NCBI GenBank assembly: GCA_003599025.1
Contig: QZIL01000115.1
Span: forward strand, 1 to 42,574
Direction: 5' to 3'
Source: Nitrospiraceae bacterium
GTDB taxonomy: Bacteria; Nitrospirota; Thermodesulfovibrionia; UBA6902
Length of the DNA: 42,574 nucleotides
Numbering within the stretch: position 1 is the stretch's first letter; every line of letters starts with the position of its first letter. Both the position numbers and the translations under genes were made by a program. The notes under the pieces were generated by a model, which was not told where the DNA came from, did no database searches, and saw nothing but the letters and a program-made list of their open reading frames with translations. Shown here piece by piece: positions 24,188 through 33,772 of this stretch.

Positions 24188-24371
24188 TGTTTTTCACGCT
24201 TTTTTTAGTCAAAACAATTAACAACATTTTTTGTCTGTTTATTCAACGCATTAGTTGAAGATCATCCCTTCTTTGCTTTACACAAAATATTGATTGTGAT
24301 AATATTTAGGCTGGTTAAGGTATAATTATCTTCCTGTAAACCATCATATCTCTTTGGAGTAATAATAAATT

Positions 24372-25367
24372 ATGAAAATTGCCATTGGTCTCGACATAGG
24401 CGGCACAAACACTAAGACAATTATTGCCGCGCAGAATGGAGAGGTCCTTTTAAGCCGCAAAAGCCCGACCCCTGTTTCAACTGAAAAAGACAGGGAAAGG
24501 ATCGAAAACCGGCTGGTTACCAATTTAAAAGAATTCTTGAATGATGAGGCAGCAAAACAGATCATCTCTGATTCCTCGGAATTGGCAGGCATCGGTATCG
24601 GCGTTGCAGGACTCATAGACAGGAGGCGTGGCCGGATAATTCAGTCTCCCAATATTTCCTCATTAAATGGCGTAGCCATGAGAGAAGTCTTTGAGAAGGA
24701 ATTTTCTCTGCCTGTTATTCTCGAAAATGATGCCAACGCATATGCTTATGGAGAAAAATGGATCGGAGCAGGAAAAGATCTGGAGAACTTTGTTGTCCTC
24801 ACATTAGGCACCGGGCTTGGCGGCGGACTGATTTACAAGGGGCGCTTATATGAAGGACCGATGGAGGTCGGCCACATGACTATCGTGCCGAGCGGCCGCT
24901 ACTGTACCTGCGGCAGTTCCGGGTGCCTTGAGTCTTACGCATCAGGAAGGGCCATAGTGGACCGGGTCATATCTTCACTCGAAAAAGGCACCGAGAGCCT
25001 GCTGTCAAAATGCTGTGACGGCAATATCTATAAAATAACACCGGAAGTGATATATGAGACCGCCCTTGAAGGAGACAGCCTGTGCAGGGAGGTATTCAGA
25101 GAGGTCGGACAGTTTCTGGGTATCGGGATTGCCAACCTTATAAATATACTCGGTATCGATGCTGTGATAATCGGCGGTGGACTTATAGGTGCATGGGACA
25201 TGTTTATTGATGAATTATCAAAAGAGGCCCAGAAAAGGGCATTTAAACTTCTTTCAACAGATGTAAAGATCCTCAAGAGCGCATTGACAAAGGACGGGGG
25301 TTCAACTGGTGCAGCCGGGCTTCTCTTTAATATGACAGCCGGAGTTGCCAACCAGACGGCCTCATAA
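24372..25367 (+). CDS. ROK-family sugar kinase, glucokinase-like
   Basis: The 331-residue kinase has the ATP-binding DIGGTNTK (8-15), [21 protein letters not shown] and the ROK zinc site [15 protein letters not shown], with an upstream GHMTI histidine. ROK kinases phosphorylate glucose or related hexoses, or act as regulators; no HTH domain is present, so a kinase is likely. A TATAAT hexamer at 24321-24326 could be its -10. GGAG lies about 12 nt before the ATG, a long spacing. lepA starts 4 nt after its stop. Confidence 0.9.
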   Translation: MKIAIGLDIGGTNTKTIIAAQNGEVLLSRKSPTPVSTEKDRERIENRLVTNLKEFLNDEAAKQIISDSSELAGIGIGVAGLIDRRRGRIIQSPNISSLNGVAMREVFEKEFSLPVILENDANAYAYGEKWIGAGKDLENFVVLTLGTGLGGGLIYKGRLYEGPMEVGHMTIVPSGRYCTCGSSGCLESYASGRAIVDRVISSLEKGTESLLSKCCDGNIYKITPEVIYETALEGDSLCREVFREVGQFLGIGIANLINILGIDAVIIGGGLIGAWDMFIDELSKEAQKRAFKLLSTDVKILKSALTKDGGSTGAAGLLFNMTAGVANQTAS

Positions 25368-25371
25368 AATC

Positions 25372-27165
25372 ATGTCCGGAAGTAACATCAGAAACTTTTC
25401 CATAATCGCCCACATCGACCACGGCAAATCCACCCTTGCTGACCGCATACTTGAAGTAACAGGTGCACTCACACAGAGGGAAATGACCACCAATCAGGTG
25501 CTGGACTCCATGGACCTGGAGCAGGAACGGGGAATAACCATCAAGGCCCACGCAGTAAGGCTTAACTATAAGACACTGGACGGACAGGATTATATCCTGA
25601 ATCTGATTGACACCCCAGGACACGTTGATTTTTCCTATGAAGTATCAAGAAGCCTGGCCTCTTGTGAAGGGGCAATTCTTATAGTTGATGCATCACAGGG
25701 AGTGGAGGCGCAGACCCTCGCAAATACGTATCTGGCTCTTGACCATAATCTTGAGATAATACCGGTCATAAACAAAATCGATCTTCCCGGCGCTGAACCT
25801 GAGCGGGTAAAGGCTGACATCGAGGAATCTATCGGCATTGATTGCAGCGATGTACTCCTGACGTCAGCAAAAGAGGGCACCGGTGTCAGGGACGTGCTTG
25901 AAGCAATAGTCAAAAAAATCCCTCCTCCAGTCGGGAGCAGCGACCTTCCGCTTAAGGCCCTGATCTTTGATTCGTGGTTTGATAACTACCAGGGGGTCAT
26001 AGTGCTGGTCCGTGTTTTTGACGGCGAGCTGCGCAGGGGCACAAAAATCCTGTTTATGGCAACCAACACAACTTATGAGGTGCTGGAGGTCGGGGTGTTC
26101 ACTCCGATCAAGAAACCGGTCGATGTCCTTAAAGCCGGAGAAGTCGGTTATATAACCGGGGCCATACGAAATGTATCAGATACAAAAGTCGGTGACACGA
26201 TAACTTATGCGGATAATCCCGCTTCCGAACCATGTCCCGGCTATAAAGACATAAAGCCGATGGTATTTTCCGGCCTGTATACTGTAGAAACCAATCAATA
26301 CGCAGATCTTAAAGATGCGCTGGCAAAACTCAGCCTGAATGACTCGTCTTTCAGGTTTGAACCTGAGTCCTCCACCGCACTGGGTTTCGGCTTCCGCTGC
26401 GGCTTTCTCGGACTGCTCCATATGGAGATCATCAAGGAACGGCTCGAAAGGGAGTTCCAGCTCAACCTTGTGAATACAGCTCCTACTGTTGTTTACAGGA
26501 TCATCCTGACAGACGGGAGCGATATGTTCATCGACAGCCCGGCAAAACTTCCGGACAAATACGACAGGATCGAGGAGCCTTATGTAAAGACAACAGTGTT
26601 TGTCCCTTCAAAATATATAGGCCCGATCCTAGACCTCTGCCAGGAACGACGCGGGGTCCAGAAAGACTTTAATTATATCGGCAAAGACAGAATTGTTGTA
26701 ACATATGAGCTTCCACTGAATGAGATTTTGTGGGACTTTTATGATAAACTAAAATCCTCGTCAAGCGGCTATGCCTCCATGGATTACGAGTTTCTCGGAT
26801 ACCGGGAGTCAAAACTCATCAAGCTCGATATCCTTCTTAATGGAGAACCGGTTGACGCCCTTTCATTGATTGTTCATAAGGACAAGGCGTATTATAAGGG
26901 CAAACAGGTTGCTGAAAAATTAAGGGAAGTCATCCCGAGACAGCAGTTTGAAGTCATAATTCAGGCTTCCATCGGGAGCAAGATAATTGCACGGGAAACT
27001 ATAAAAGCGATCAGGAAAAACGTCCTCGCAAAGTGCTACGGGGGCGATATAACCAGAAAAAGAAAGCTCCTTGAAAAACAGAAGGAAGGAAAACGCCGCA
27101 TGAAGATGGTCGGCAGGGTCGAAATCCCGCAGGAGGCATTTCTGGCGGTGCTGAAAGTGAAATAA
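25372..27165 (+). CDS. lepA: Elongation factor 4, ribosome back-translocating GTPase
   Basis: The 597-residue GTPase acts on stalled ribosomes. It has the G1 loop AHIDHGKST (13-21), [18 protein letters not shown] and the LepA C-terminal domain ([37 protein letters not shown]). The length matches the family. An upstream in-frame start at 25345 would overlap the ROK gene and add 9 non-family residues; ATG 25372 gives the standard N-terminus. There is no strong ribosome-binding site, so coupling to the ROK gene is likely. A word-repeat hairpin starts right after the stop. Confidence 0.97.
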   Translation: MSGSNIRNFSIIAHIDHGKSTLADRILEVTGALTQREMTTNQVLDSMDLEQERGITIKAHAVRLNYKTLDGQDYILNLIDTPGHVDFSYEVSRSLASCEGAILIVDASQGVEAQTLANTYLALDHNLEIIPVINKIDLPGAEPERVKADIEESIGIDCSDVLLTSAKEGTGVRDVLEAIVKKIPPPVGSSDLPLKALIFDSWFDNYQGVIVLVRVFDGELRRGTKILFMATNTTYEVLEVGVFTPIKKPVDVLKAGEVGYITGAIRNVSDTKVGDTITYADNPASEPCPGYKDIKPMVFSGLYTVETNQYADLKDALAKLSLNDSSFRFEPESSTALGFGFRCGFLGLLHMEIIKERLEREFQLNLVNTAPTVVYRIILTDGSDMFIDSPAKLPDKYDRIEEPYVKTTVFVPSKYIGPILDLCQERRGVQKDFNYIGKDRIVVTYELPLNEILWDFYDKLKSSSSGYASMDYEFLGYRESKLIKLDILLNGEPVDALSLIVHKDKAYYKGKQVAEKLREVIPRQQFEVIIQASIGSKIIARETIKAIRKNVLAKCYGGDITRKRKLLEKQKEGKRRMKMVGRVEIPQEAFLAVLKVK

Positions 27166-27166
27166 T

Positions 27167-27229
27167 AGTGTCAGTGAATAGTGACAGTGTCGGCTTTCAT
27201 TTCTGACACTAATAACTGACACTGACACA
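27167..27229. repeat. AGTGTCAG word-repeat hairpin between lepA and lepB
   Basis: AGTGTCAGT (27167-27175) pairs with ACTGACACT (27215-27223), and both arms contain further AGTGACAGTGTC-type words. It starts two bases after the lepA stop codon and fills about half the spacer. Confidence 0.7.
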
Positions 27230-27293
27230 AACACATGCATGAGCGTGAGTTGTAACCACTCAATTATCAGGTTAAACGTGGAGAACACAATAA

Positions 27294-28004
27294 TTGGCAG
27301 CTAAAAGAAAATCAAAGCTCAGGGAATATACAGAAGCTATCATCATAGCCGTTTTTCTGGCCCTCCTGATCAGGGCCTTTATTGTCCAGGCATTCAAGAT
27401 CCCTTCAGGTTCGATGATACCTACCCTTCTGGTTGGTGACCATATCCTGGTTAATAAATTCACGTACGGGGTAAATGTGCCCTTTACAGACAACAGGGTG
27501 CTGATCTTCAACCAGCCCAAAAGAGGCGATGTGATCGTCTTTTCCTTTCCGAAAAACAGGGAGATGGAAGAATGTACAAGTGTCTCTAAAAATATCTCAA
27601 CCAGGCTGAGTAATGCATGGAGCAGCGGGAACCCTTTCTATCTGTTCAAGGATGATTGCAAGGATTTTATTAAGCGGGTCGTTGCTGTTGGAGGGGACAG
27701 GATTGAGGTCCGGAACAAATACGTTTATGTAAACGGGACCCCCCTTGTTGAGCCTTATGCCATCCATAATGACCTGTCGATTGAGGGGGCCCCGCGGGAC
27801 AATTTCGGCCCCTTTACAGTGCCGCGCGGAAGTTTTTTTGTAATGGGAGACAACCGTGACCAGAGCTACGACAGCCGTTTCTGGGGCGTTGTGGACATGG
27901 ATGAGATTAAAGGCAAGGCATTTATAATGTACTGGTCCTGGGATGCTGAGGGGAGCCTTTTAAGCCAGGTCAGGTGGGGCAGATTAGGAAAGTTGATTCA
28001 TTAG
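27294..28004 (+). CDS. lepB: Type I signal peptidase
   Basis: The 236-residue inner-membrane peptidase removes signal peptides from exported proteins. One N-terminal helix spans about 13-32. The catalytic Ser40 is in PSGSMIPTLL and the general base Lys127 in KRVVAVGGDRIE; GDNRDQSYDSRFWG is box E. The start is TTG at 27294 with GTGGAG upstream, and it gives the normal short N-terminus. Word-repeat hairpins flank the gene on both sides. Confidence 0.96.
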   Translation: MAAKRKSKLREYTEAIIIAVFLALLIRAFIVQAFKIPSGSMIPTLLVGDHILVNKFTYGVNVPFTDNRVLIFNQPKRGDVIVFSFPKNREMEECTSVSKNISTRLSNAWSSGNPFYLFKDDCKDFIKRVVAVGGDRIEVRNKYVYVNGTPLVEPYAIHNDLSIEGAPRDNFGPFTVPRGSFFVMGDNRDQSYDSRFWGVVDMDEIKGKAFIMYWSWDAEGSLLSQVRWGRLGKLIH

Positions 28005-28007
28005 AAT

Positions 28008-28080
28008 ATAGTGACAGTGTCAGTTGTTAGTGTCAGACAGTTTCCTATTTACTGACACGGACACTATTCACTGACACTTA
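28008..28080. repeat. AGTGTCAG word-repeat hairpin between lepB and ribE
   Basis: AGTGTCAGT (28016-28024) pairs with ACTGACACT (28070-28078), and GTGTCAG (28030-28036) with CTGACAC (28052-28058). The words are the same as in the lepA-lepB spacer but arranged differently, so it is not a simple copy. Confidence 0.7.
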
Positions 28081-28089
28081 AATTAATTT

Positions 28090-28728
28090 ATGTTTACAGG
28101 TCTTGTTGAAACATCCGGTACAGTAACCACTGTCAGAAATACAGGCAACGGCATCATACTGTCTGTAAAGCCTCTTTCTGAATTTGAGGTCAGCCTGGGC
28201 GACAGTGTTTCTGTAAACGGTGTATGCCTGACAGTCACAAAGCATAACGGAGACATTTCTTTTGACGTGTCTCCGGAGACGCTGCGGAGCACTAATCTTG
28301 GAAATTTAAAAATCAGCGATAAAATAAATCTTGAGCGCGCATTGAGATTAAGCGACCGTCTGGGCGGTCATCTTGTCACAGGCCATGTCGACAACATCGG
28401 CATTGTCCTTGGGAAAAAGCAGGTCGGGGAATATACATTTTATACGTTTGAAGCCCCGGCGGACGTACTGAAATATATTGTCAAAAAAGGCTCGGTTGCG
28501 ATTGACGGCATAAGCCTGACTGTTGTTGATCTTGACCACCGGTCATTCAGTGTAGCAATTATTCCCCATACAGCAGCAGCCACTAATATAGGCGGCAGGG
28601 GCATTGGAGACAGGGTCAATCTCGAAGCGGACATTATAGGCAAGTATGTTGAAAAACTGCTTGGAAAAAAGGAGACGGACACAGGTCTCATGGAACTGCT
28701 CAGGGAGAAAGGTTTTACAAATGAGTAA
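28090..28728 (+). CDS. ribE: Riboflavin synthase, alpha chain
   Basis: The 212-residue enzyme joins two molecules of dimethyl-ribityl-lumazine to give riboflavin. It has the hallmark MFTGLVE N-terminus and two lumazine-binding repeats, each with a GxSLT/GVCLTV-type core (VNGVCLTV and IDGISLTVV). The length is normal. The 3' end overlaps ribBA by 8 nt. The cluster holds ribE, ribBA and ribH but lacks ribD. No FMN riboswitch is visible before it; the spacer is a word-repeat hairpin. Confidence 0.96.
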   Translation: MFTGLVETSGTVTTVRNTGNGIILSVKPLSEFEVSLGDSVSVNGVCLTVTKHNGDISFDVSPETLRSTNLGNLKISDKINLERALRLSDRLGGHLVTGHVDNIGIVLGKKQVGEYTFYTFEAPADVLKYIVKKGSVAIDGISLTVVDLDHRSFSVAIIPHTAAATNIGGRGIGDRVNLEADIIGKYVEKLLGKKETDTGLMELLREKGFTNE

Positions 28729-29968
28729 GAAAAAGGCGACGAAACCAAAGGCCGCATCAAAATTAAAATTCAATACAATAAAAGAGGCCATAGACGATAT
28801 TAAAGAAGGCAAAATGGTCATCCTCATCGATGACGAAGACAGGGAGAATGAGGGCGACCTTACGATCGCTGCTGAAAAGGTCACTCCCGAGGCGATCAAC
28901 TTTATGGCAAAGTACGGCAGGGGCCTGATATGCCTGTCTTTGACCCCTGAGCGAGTTGAGCACCTTAAGCTCCCCATGATGGCTGATATGAATACCTCGC
29001 GTTTCGGCACTGCCTTTACCATATCCATCGAAGCAAAGCGCGGGGTCACAACCGGGATCTCGGCAGCTGACAGGGCAAAGACCATAAAGACCGCCATTCA
29101 TCCGAGATCAAAACCGGATGATATCGCACGGCCCGGACACATCTTTCCATTAAGGGCTCAGCCCGGCGGTGTGCTCCAGCGAGCAGGTCAGACCGAAGGG
29201 TCTGTTGACCTGGCACGGCTGGCAGGCCTTAATCCTGCAGGGGTCATCTGCGAGATCATGAATGATGACGGGACAATGGCACGTGTGCCGGAGCTTGCAA
29301 GGTTTGCCAGAAAGCACGGACTGAAAATGGTCACCATAAAGGACCTTATTCAGTACAGGATGCAAAATGAATGTCTTGTTACGAGGCTTGCTTCTACAAC
29401 AATCCCAACTTCCTTTGGCGGTGAATTTACAGCCATTGTCTTCGGGAACCGGGTCGATGATTCCCAGAATGTCGCACTGGTAAAAGGGCACATATCTCCG
29501 GATGATGAGGTCCTTGTCAGAGTACATTCAGAATGTCTGACCGGTGATGTCTTTTCCTCAAGGAGATGTGACTGCGGTTCACAGCTGCATAAGGCAATGG
29601 CGATGATCCGGAAGGAAGGCAAGGGTGTAATTCTTTACATGAGACAGGAAGGCAGAGGCATAGGGCTCGTCAATAAATTAAAGGCATATGCGCTCCAGGA
29701 CCAGGGGCTCGACACTGTAGAGGCCAATGTAAAGCTCGGGTTTAAGGCCGATCTGAGAGATTATGGAATCGGCGCCCAGATACTGGTTGAACTCGGAGTG
29801 CGGAAGATGCGCCTTATGACCAATAACCCCAAAAAACTGGTTGGCCTTGAAGGATACGGGCTGAGTGTTGTGGAAAGGGTGCCTATTGAGGTCAGCCCGC
29901 ATGAAAAAAACATCAAGTATCTTTCGATTAAAAAGAAGAAACTCGGCCATATGCTGGAGAAAGTATAA
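28721..29968 (+). CDS. ribBA: Bifunctional DHBP synthase / GTP cyclohydrolase II
   Basis: The 415-residue protein performs the two entry reactions of riboflavin synthesis. The N-terminal DHBP synthase has [11 protein letters not shown] and [20 protein letters not shown]. The C-terminal GTP cyclohydrolase II has the zinc cysteines in [20 protein letters not shown] and [10 protein letters not shown] Lys/Ala-rich leader of about 20 residues ([17 protein letters not shown]) precedes the first domain. ATG 28721 overlaps the ribE end; a frame opening at 28646 gives no family sequence. Confidence 0.97.
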   Translation: MSKKKATKPKAASKLKFNTIKEAIDDIKEGKMVILIDDEDRENEGDLTIAAEKVTPEAINFMAKYGRGLICLSLTPERVEHLKLPMMADMNTSRFGTAFTISIEAKRGVTTGISAADRAKTIKTAIHPRSKPDDIARPGHIFPLRAQPGGVLQRAGQTEGSVDLARLAGLNPAGVICEIMNDDGTMARVPELARFARKHGLKMVTIKDLIQYRMQNECLVTRLASTTIPTSFGGEFTAIVFGNRVDDSQNVALVKGHISPDDEVLVRVHSECLTGDVFSSRRCDCGSQLHKAMAMIRKEGKGVILYMRQEGRGIGLVNKLKAYALQDQGLDTVEANVKLGFKADLRDYGIGAQILVELGVRKMRLMTNNPKKLVGLEGYGLSVVERVPIEVSPHEKNIKYLSIKKKKLGHMLEKV

Positions 29969-29974
29969 ATATTT

Positions 29975-30060
29975 AGCTGGTAGTTAGTAGTAAGCGGTAA
30001 GTAGTTATGGGTAGCATGTCTTACGCCTCAGCTACTTACTACCATTAACTTGCTACTTAT
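29975..30060. repeat. GTAGTAAG word-repeat hairpin between ribBA and ribH
   Basis: The left arm has GTAGTTAGTAGTAAGCGG-type words and the right arm CTACTTACTACC and TTGCTACTT. GTAAGTAG (29997-30004) pairs with CTACTTAC (30032-30039). The word differs from those in neighbouring spacers but the design is the same. Confidence 0.65.
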
Positions 30061-30074
30061 TCAAAGGAGGGAAC

Positions 30075-30536
30075 ATGAAAAAATTCGAAGGAGAGCTTCA
30101 GGCAAAAGGACTTAAGTTCGCTGTCATCATAAGCCGTTTTAACGATTTTATAACCGCCAAACTTCTGGACGGAGCAGTCGATGCCCTCATTAGGCACGGC
30201 GCTGCAGAGCAGAACATAGATGTAATAAAGGTCCCGGGTTCCTTTGAGATCCCTCTTACCGCAAAGATTGTTGCGGGGAAAAAGACCTACGACGCAGTCA
30301 TATGTCTGGGTACAGTTATCAGGGGGGCCACCCCTCATTTTGATTATGTTGCCTCTGAAGCAGCCAAGGGCATAGCAATAGCCTCAATGGACACTGGTGT
30401 CCCGATAGCTTTCGGTGTACTTACCACCGACACTATCGAACAGGCTGTTGAAAGGGCAGGGACCAAAAGCGGCAACAAGGGCTGGGACGCTGCGATGGTC
30501 GCCATTGAGATGGCACAGTTGTTAAAGAAGTTATGA
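30075..30536 (+). CDS. ribH: 6,7-dimethyl-8-ribityllumazine synthase
   Basis: The 153-residue enzyme condenses DHBP with the ribitylaminouracil to give lumazine, and usually forms icosahedral shells. Recognisable parts are [27 protein letters not shown] and [18 protein letters not shown], which carries the catalytic His. AAAGGAGGG lies just before the ATG, the strongest ribosome-binding site in the operon. It sits between two word-repeat hairpins. Confidence 0.97.
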   Translation: MKKFEGELQAKGLKFAVIISRFNDFITAKLLDGAVDALIRHGAAEQNIDVIKVPGSFEIPLTAKIVAGKKTYDAVICLGTVIRGATPHFDYVASEAAKGIAIASMDTGVPIAFGVLTTDTIEQAVERAGTKSGNKGWDAAMVAIEMAQLLKKL

Positions 30537-30539
30537 AAT

Positions 30540-30659
30540 CAGAACCCAGAACAAAGAACAAAGAACACAGACTACTGCCAAGTTTCACTATTACGTCGGT
30601 CTATTGTGTGTTGTTTTTTGTCTTTTCTCTGTGCTCTGGGTTCTGTGCTCTGGGTCCTG
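30540..30659. repeat. CAGAACAC word-repeat hairpin between ribH and nusB
   Basis: CAGAACCCAG (30540-30549) pairs exactly with CTGGGTTCTG (30636-30645). The left arm continues with ACAAAGAACAAAGAACACAG and the right arm with CTGTGCTCTGGGTCCTG. The words match two tracts inside purL, 13-16 kb away. Confidence 0.7.
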
Positions 30660-30663
30660 CCTT

Positions 30664-31131
30664 ATGACAAAGCGTCGACGATCGAGAGAATACGCACTGC
30701 AGATACTGTTTCAGCTTGATATGACGGGCAAGGCATTTAGTGAAGAAATCTGGAATGAGTTCTGGGAAGGCAATGCTGAGGAGCCTGAGGTAAAGGAATT
30801 TACCCGCGATATCGTAGCAAGCACCCTGAAAAATATAAAAGAGATCGATGAAGTCATAACAAAAGCGGCTGAGAACTGGTCTATCGACCGTATGGCTATA
30901 ATTGACAGAAACATCCTTCGCTCAGCCACCTGCGAACTTTCATACAGGACTGATATCCCCAGCTCTGTTGCCATCAATGAGGCCCTTGAGATCGCAAAGA
31001 AATATTCCACAGAAGAGTCCGCGCCCTTCATTAACGGCATCCTGGACAGGATCGCTCATCCGGAAGACAAAAAGACAGTAAACAAAAAAGGGCAACTCAA
31101 AAAAAAGAAACAGGATCTTTCTCCTAAATAG
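30664..31131 (+). CDS. nusB: Transcription antitermination protein NusB
   Basis: The 155-residue, all-helical RNA-binding protein pairs with NusE (S10) in rRNA antitermination. Recognisable parts are RRSREYALQILFQLD, WSIDRMAIIDRNILRSATCE and SSVAINEALEIAKKYSTEES with FINGILDRI. It ends in a Lys-rich tail. ATG 30664 lies at the end of the word-repeat hairpin; an earlier frame opening at 30604 would translate the repeat arm and is not used. The ribH-nusB order is conserved in many bacteria. Confidence 0.95.
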   Translation: MTKRRRSREYALQILFQLDMTGKAFSEEIWNEFWEGNAEEPEVKEFTRDIVASTLKNIKEIDEVITKAAENWSIDRMAIIDRNILRSATCELSYRTDIPSSVAINEALEIAKKYSTEESAPFINGILDRIAHPEDKKTVNKKGQLKKKKQDLSPK

Positions 31132-31135
31132 AAAA

Positions 31136-31164
31136 CTCCCGCAGCATATGATCTGCCGCGGGAG
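31136..31164 (-). terminator. Intrinsic terminator for the small minus-strand gene
   Basis: CTCCCGC (31136-31142) pairs with GCGGGAG (31158-31164). On the minus strand the stem is followed by TTTT. On the plus strand the hairpin lies just after nusB but lacks a T-run. Confidence 0.55.
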
Positions 31165-31189
31165 CTATGCGTTTACTTCCGGACTTCCC

Positions 31190-31495
31190 TTAGCCACCGC
31201 CGTATCCGGCAGCAGGCATATCTCTATCGGTAGTTGGAACAGACACGGTAGTTTCACTCTTCAGACCAAACTTGCTCCAGTCAACCGGGCAGGATTTTGC
31301 GAAAATCTCCAGCTTCCAGTCTATTGACTGAACAAGTTCATCAAGGTGCCTTACATGAGAGGCCAGCACTGTTCTGTTCTTTGAATCCATACCTTCGATC
31401 TGGCCCTTTAATCCCATGAGCCTGTTCTTCATATCGGAGAGTTCACCATACAGGGAGTCACAATATCCTTTTATGTCAGCATGTTTGACTGCCAT
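31190..31495 (-). CDS. Small helical protein of unknown function
   Basis: The protein is about 101 residues long, and I recognise no family. Residues 5-70 are predicted helical with heptad-like spacing (DIKGYCDSLYGELSDMKNRL and HVRHLDELVQSIDWKLEIF). This is followed by a short Cys/Trp segment (SCPVDWSKFG) and a flexible tail ending AAGYGGG. ATG 31495 lies 8 nt after AGGAGG, better than the ATG at 31501, which is only 2 nt away. The gene has its own terminator (31136-31164) and a hairpin just before the ribosome-binding site, so it is expressed separately from nusB and purB. Confidence 0.65.
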   Translation of the reverse strand: MAVKHADIKGYCDSLYGELSDMKNRLMGLKGQIEGMDSKNRTVLASHVRHLDELVQSIDWKLEIFAKSCPVDWSKFGLKSETTVSVPTTDRDMPAAGYGGG

Positions 31496-31513
31496 GATCA
31501 TGACCTCCTTTCT

Positions 31514-31529
31514 CAGGCCTTGAGGCCTG
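31514..31529 (-). promoter_or_regulatory. Leader hairpin next to the ribosome-binding site
   Basis: On the minus strand CAGGCC-TCAA-GGCCTG forms a perfect 6-bp stem ending a few bases before AGGAGG of the gene starting at 31495. It could affect mRNA stability or translation. Confidence 0.35.
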
Positions 31530-31743
31530 CCAGCGGACGGTGTAAATCACCGCCCTGCGCCTTCTCCTGATTTCATCGTAGCGCGATTCAGGCGAACTGT
31601 CAATAGGCATAATATTGCTTAGATTCAATCAGTTGCAGGCCTAATAAAATCCCCTTAAATTTTCTCCATTATATACGGCAGGTTATGCAGCTCTTATGAT
31701 ATAGTAGTAACTCATATTTAAACTTATAGTCAGGAGGTCAGAG

Positions 31744-33039
31744 GTGATTCCACGTTATTCAAGGCCTGAAATGGCAAAAATATGGGAACCTGAGAACAAG
31801 TTCCAGAAATGGCTCGATGTAGAGATCGCAGCATGCGAGGCATGGGCGAAATTGGGAGAGATACCGAAAAAGAGCCTCGCCGTAATAAAGAAAAAAGCCG
31901 CGTTCGATATCAAACGCATAGATAAAATTGAATTGACGGTAAAACATGACGTCATCGCATTCCTGACGTCCGTTGCTGAGAAAGTCGGCCCTGATTCGCG
32001 CTACATCCACAAAGGCCTGACGTCTTCAGACATAGGGGACACAGCACTGGCCCTTTTGATGCGGGAAGCAGCCGATATCATTATTAATGATATTCATCAA
32101 TTAATGAAGGTCCTGAAATCCAATGCCTATAAATACAAAGACACCCTGCAGATGGGCAGGAGCCACGGCATTCATGCTGAGCCGACTACATTCGGTCTCA
32201 CCTTTGCGCTCTGGTATGAAGAGATGAAGCGCAACCTCACAAGGATGAAGACAGCCCGGGAGACCATCAACTACGGCCAGCTCTCAGGCCCGGTCGGAAC
32301 TTTTTCGAGTCTTCCGACTTCGATCGAAAAATATGTTTGCAAGAAACTCGGCCTCAGGCCCGACCCGATAGTCACACAGGTCATTCAGAGGGACCGGCAT
32401 GCCGAGTATATGAACACACTGGCTCTCATCGCCGGAGCAATTGAAAAGATGGCAGTTGAAATCCGCCACCTTCAGAGGACTGAGGTGCTTGAGGCAGAGG
32501 AGCCCTTTGAAAAAGGCCAGAAGGGTTCATCTGCCATGCCGCATAAACGCAATCCCGTTGGAAGCGAAAACCTCAGCGGGCTGTCGAGGGTGGTACGCGC
32601 TAATGCGATGGCTGCCATGGAAAATATCCCTTTATGGCATGAGCGTGATATCAGTCATTCCTCTGTTGAGAGGATCATAGTTCCTGACAGTACAATTCTG
32701 ATAGATTACATGCTTGTACGGTTGACCGGCATCTTAAAGGGCCTTCAGGTCTATCCGGAACGGATGAAGGAAAACATCGACAGGAGCTACGGCCTTTACT
32801 GCTCCCAGCGCGTGCTTCTTAAACTGACAGAAAAGGGGATGAGCCGGGAGGATTCCTACAGCCTCGTGCAGAAGACCGCGATGGAGAGCTGGAAAGGGAG
32901 AAAGCCTTTCAGTGACCTTTTGAAACAAGAACCATCAATTACCAGATACCTGTCCGCAAAAGATATTGATGACCTCTTTGATTTTAAATTCTACACAAAG
33001 CATGTGGATTATATCTTTAAGCGGGTGTTTAAATCGTAG
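31744..33039 (+). CDS. purB: Adenylosuccinate lyase
   Basis: The 431-residue fumarase-superfamily lyase acts twice in purine synthesis, releasing fumarate from SAICAR and from adenylosuccinate. The superfamily signature is SSAMPHKRNPVGSE; GRSHGIHAEPTTFGL carries the conserved His, and TSSDIGDTA is also typical. The length is that of the Bacillus type. The start is GTG at 31744 behind AGGAGG. It is a third purine gene in this window with purL and purF, though on a separate transcript. Confidence 0.96.
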   Translation: MIPRYSRPEMAKIWEPENKFQKWLDVEIAACEAWAKLGEIPKKSLAVIKKKAAFDIKRIDKIELTVKHDVIAFLTSVAEKVGPDSRYIHKGLTSSDIGDTALALLMREAADIIINDIHQLMKVLKSNAYKYKDTLQMGRSHGIHAEPTTFGLTFALWYEEMKRNLTRMKTARETINYGQLSGPVGTFSSLPTSIEKYVCKKLGLRPDPIVTQVIQRDRHAEYMNTLALIAGAIEKMAVEIRHLQRTEVLEAEEPFEKGQKGSSAMPHKRNPVGSENLSGLSRVVRANAMAAMENIPLWHERDISHSSVERIIVPDSTILIDYMLVRLTGILKGLQVYPERMKENIDRSYGLYCSQRVLLKLTEKGMSREDSYSLVQKTAMESWKGRKPFSDLLKQEPSITRYLSAKDIDDLFDFKFYTKHVDYIFKRVFKS

Positions 33040-33058
33040 GGGCGAGGTTTTCTCGCCC
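33040..33058 (+). terminator. Hairpin directly after purB
   Basis: GGGCGAG (33040-33046) pairs with CTCGCCC (33052-33058) across a GTTTT loop, starting immediately after the stop codon. No T-run follows, so it may be a Rho-dependent or mRNA-stabilising end rather than a classical terminator. Confidence 0.4.
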
Positions 33059-33126
33059 TGCTCGATGAGGGGCTTTCGTTCTCATTAATAATGTCTGTTT
33101 ATTAACTATTGAGAATTTCAACCGCA

Positions 33127-33216
33127 TGTCATTCCCGCAAGCGAAGCGCATCCGGAATCTTTCCGCAAAAAGATTCCGGATACCCAAACATCGGGCACAG
33201 GAAAGCCGGAATGACA
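33127..33216. repeat. TGTCATT-ended palindromic element (MITE/REP-like)
   Basis: The terminal inverted repeats are TGTCATTCC (33127-33135) and GGAATGACA (33208-33216). Inside, ATCCGGAATCTTT (33150-33162) pairs exactly with AAAGATTCCGGAT (33169-33181). The whole element is 90 bp and intergenic. No transposase is present. Similar TCATTCCC palindromes are scattered in many bacterial genomes. Confidence 0.7.
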
Positions 33217-33282
33217 GAATTAGCGATTTTTTAAACAGACTCTAAATAGTCGTGCTCCTTAAAGAAGGGAGCGGAAAGACAT

Positions 33283-33771
33283 CTACTTCTTTCTCGGGGT
33301 CTTGTAAATGAACAGGTCTTCGCTCGTTATCTCGTGAAAATGGTCGGCCTCGTCCATTAATATCCTGGCGGTTGTCTGTCTGACAGCGGCAATTTCCACC
33401 CTGACACCCTGCCCTTTCAGGTGTATCACCAGCTCAACATAATCCGAGTCGCCTGACATGATTATGATGGTGTCAACCTTTGAAGCAAGCTGGGTCGCCT
33501 TGATTGAAAGCGGGATATCAGCGGACTTGTGACAGGGGATGACTGACCCGTAATAGTTCTCGTGGAGCCTCTCGGCGAATTTTGATGAAATGGACTTTCC
33601 TTCCCGGAAATAAAGCAGCCTGTTCAGGCCCCGGTCCTTGAGCAGCTTTGGTATCAGCTTGTCAAAATTGATCATTGCATTCTTTGAATGAGAAAGCTCA
33701 TGGATACTGCGTTCAATGTTGTTGCCGTCGCACAGGATAGCAACTGACTGGTTAATGAATATATTTTCCAT
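33283..33771 (-). CDS. NYN-domain (LabA/DUF88-type) PIN-like protein
   Basis: This 162-residue protein has the NYN nuclease core: AILCDGNNIERS with Asp15, a central strand-helix region (GLNRLLYFREGKS) and IIIMSGDSDYVELVIHLKGQ with the acidic pair GDSD. Such PIN-fold proteins are predicted RNases, but few have been tested. It starts 1 nt after the stop of the PurC-like gene, and the two are very likely cotranscribed and coupled. The functional link between the two is not evident. Confidence 0.82.
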   Translation of the reverse strand: MENIFINQSVAILCDGNNIERSIHELSHSKNAMINFDKLIPKLLKDRGLNRLLYFREGKSISSKFAERLHENYYGSVIPCHKSADIPLSIKATQLASKVDTIIIMSGDSDYVELVIHLKGQGVRVEIAAVRQTTARILMDEADHFHEITSEDLFIYKTPRKK

Positions 33772-33772
33772 A

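Noticed and set aside
28008-28089. FMN riboswitch before ribE
   Set aside because: The spacer is fully accounted for by a word-repeat hairpin and I see no RFN-element conserved segments.
28646-28720. N-terminal extension of RibBA
   Set aside because: It lies wholly inside ribE in another frame; ATG 28721 gives the typical overlap start.
27167-30659. CRISPR array
   Set aside because: The short repeated words are degenerate, unequal in spacing and inverted, with no constant repeat or unique spacers of fixed length, and no cas genes are present.
30604-30663. N-terminal extension of NusB
   Set aside because: It translates the right arm of the word-repeat hairpin into a Cys/Leu-rich peptide foreign to NusB.
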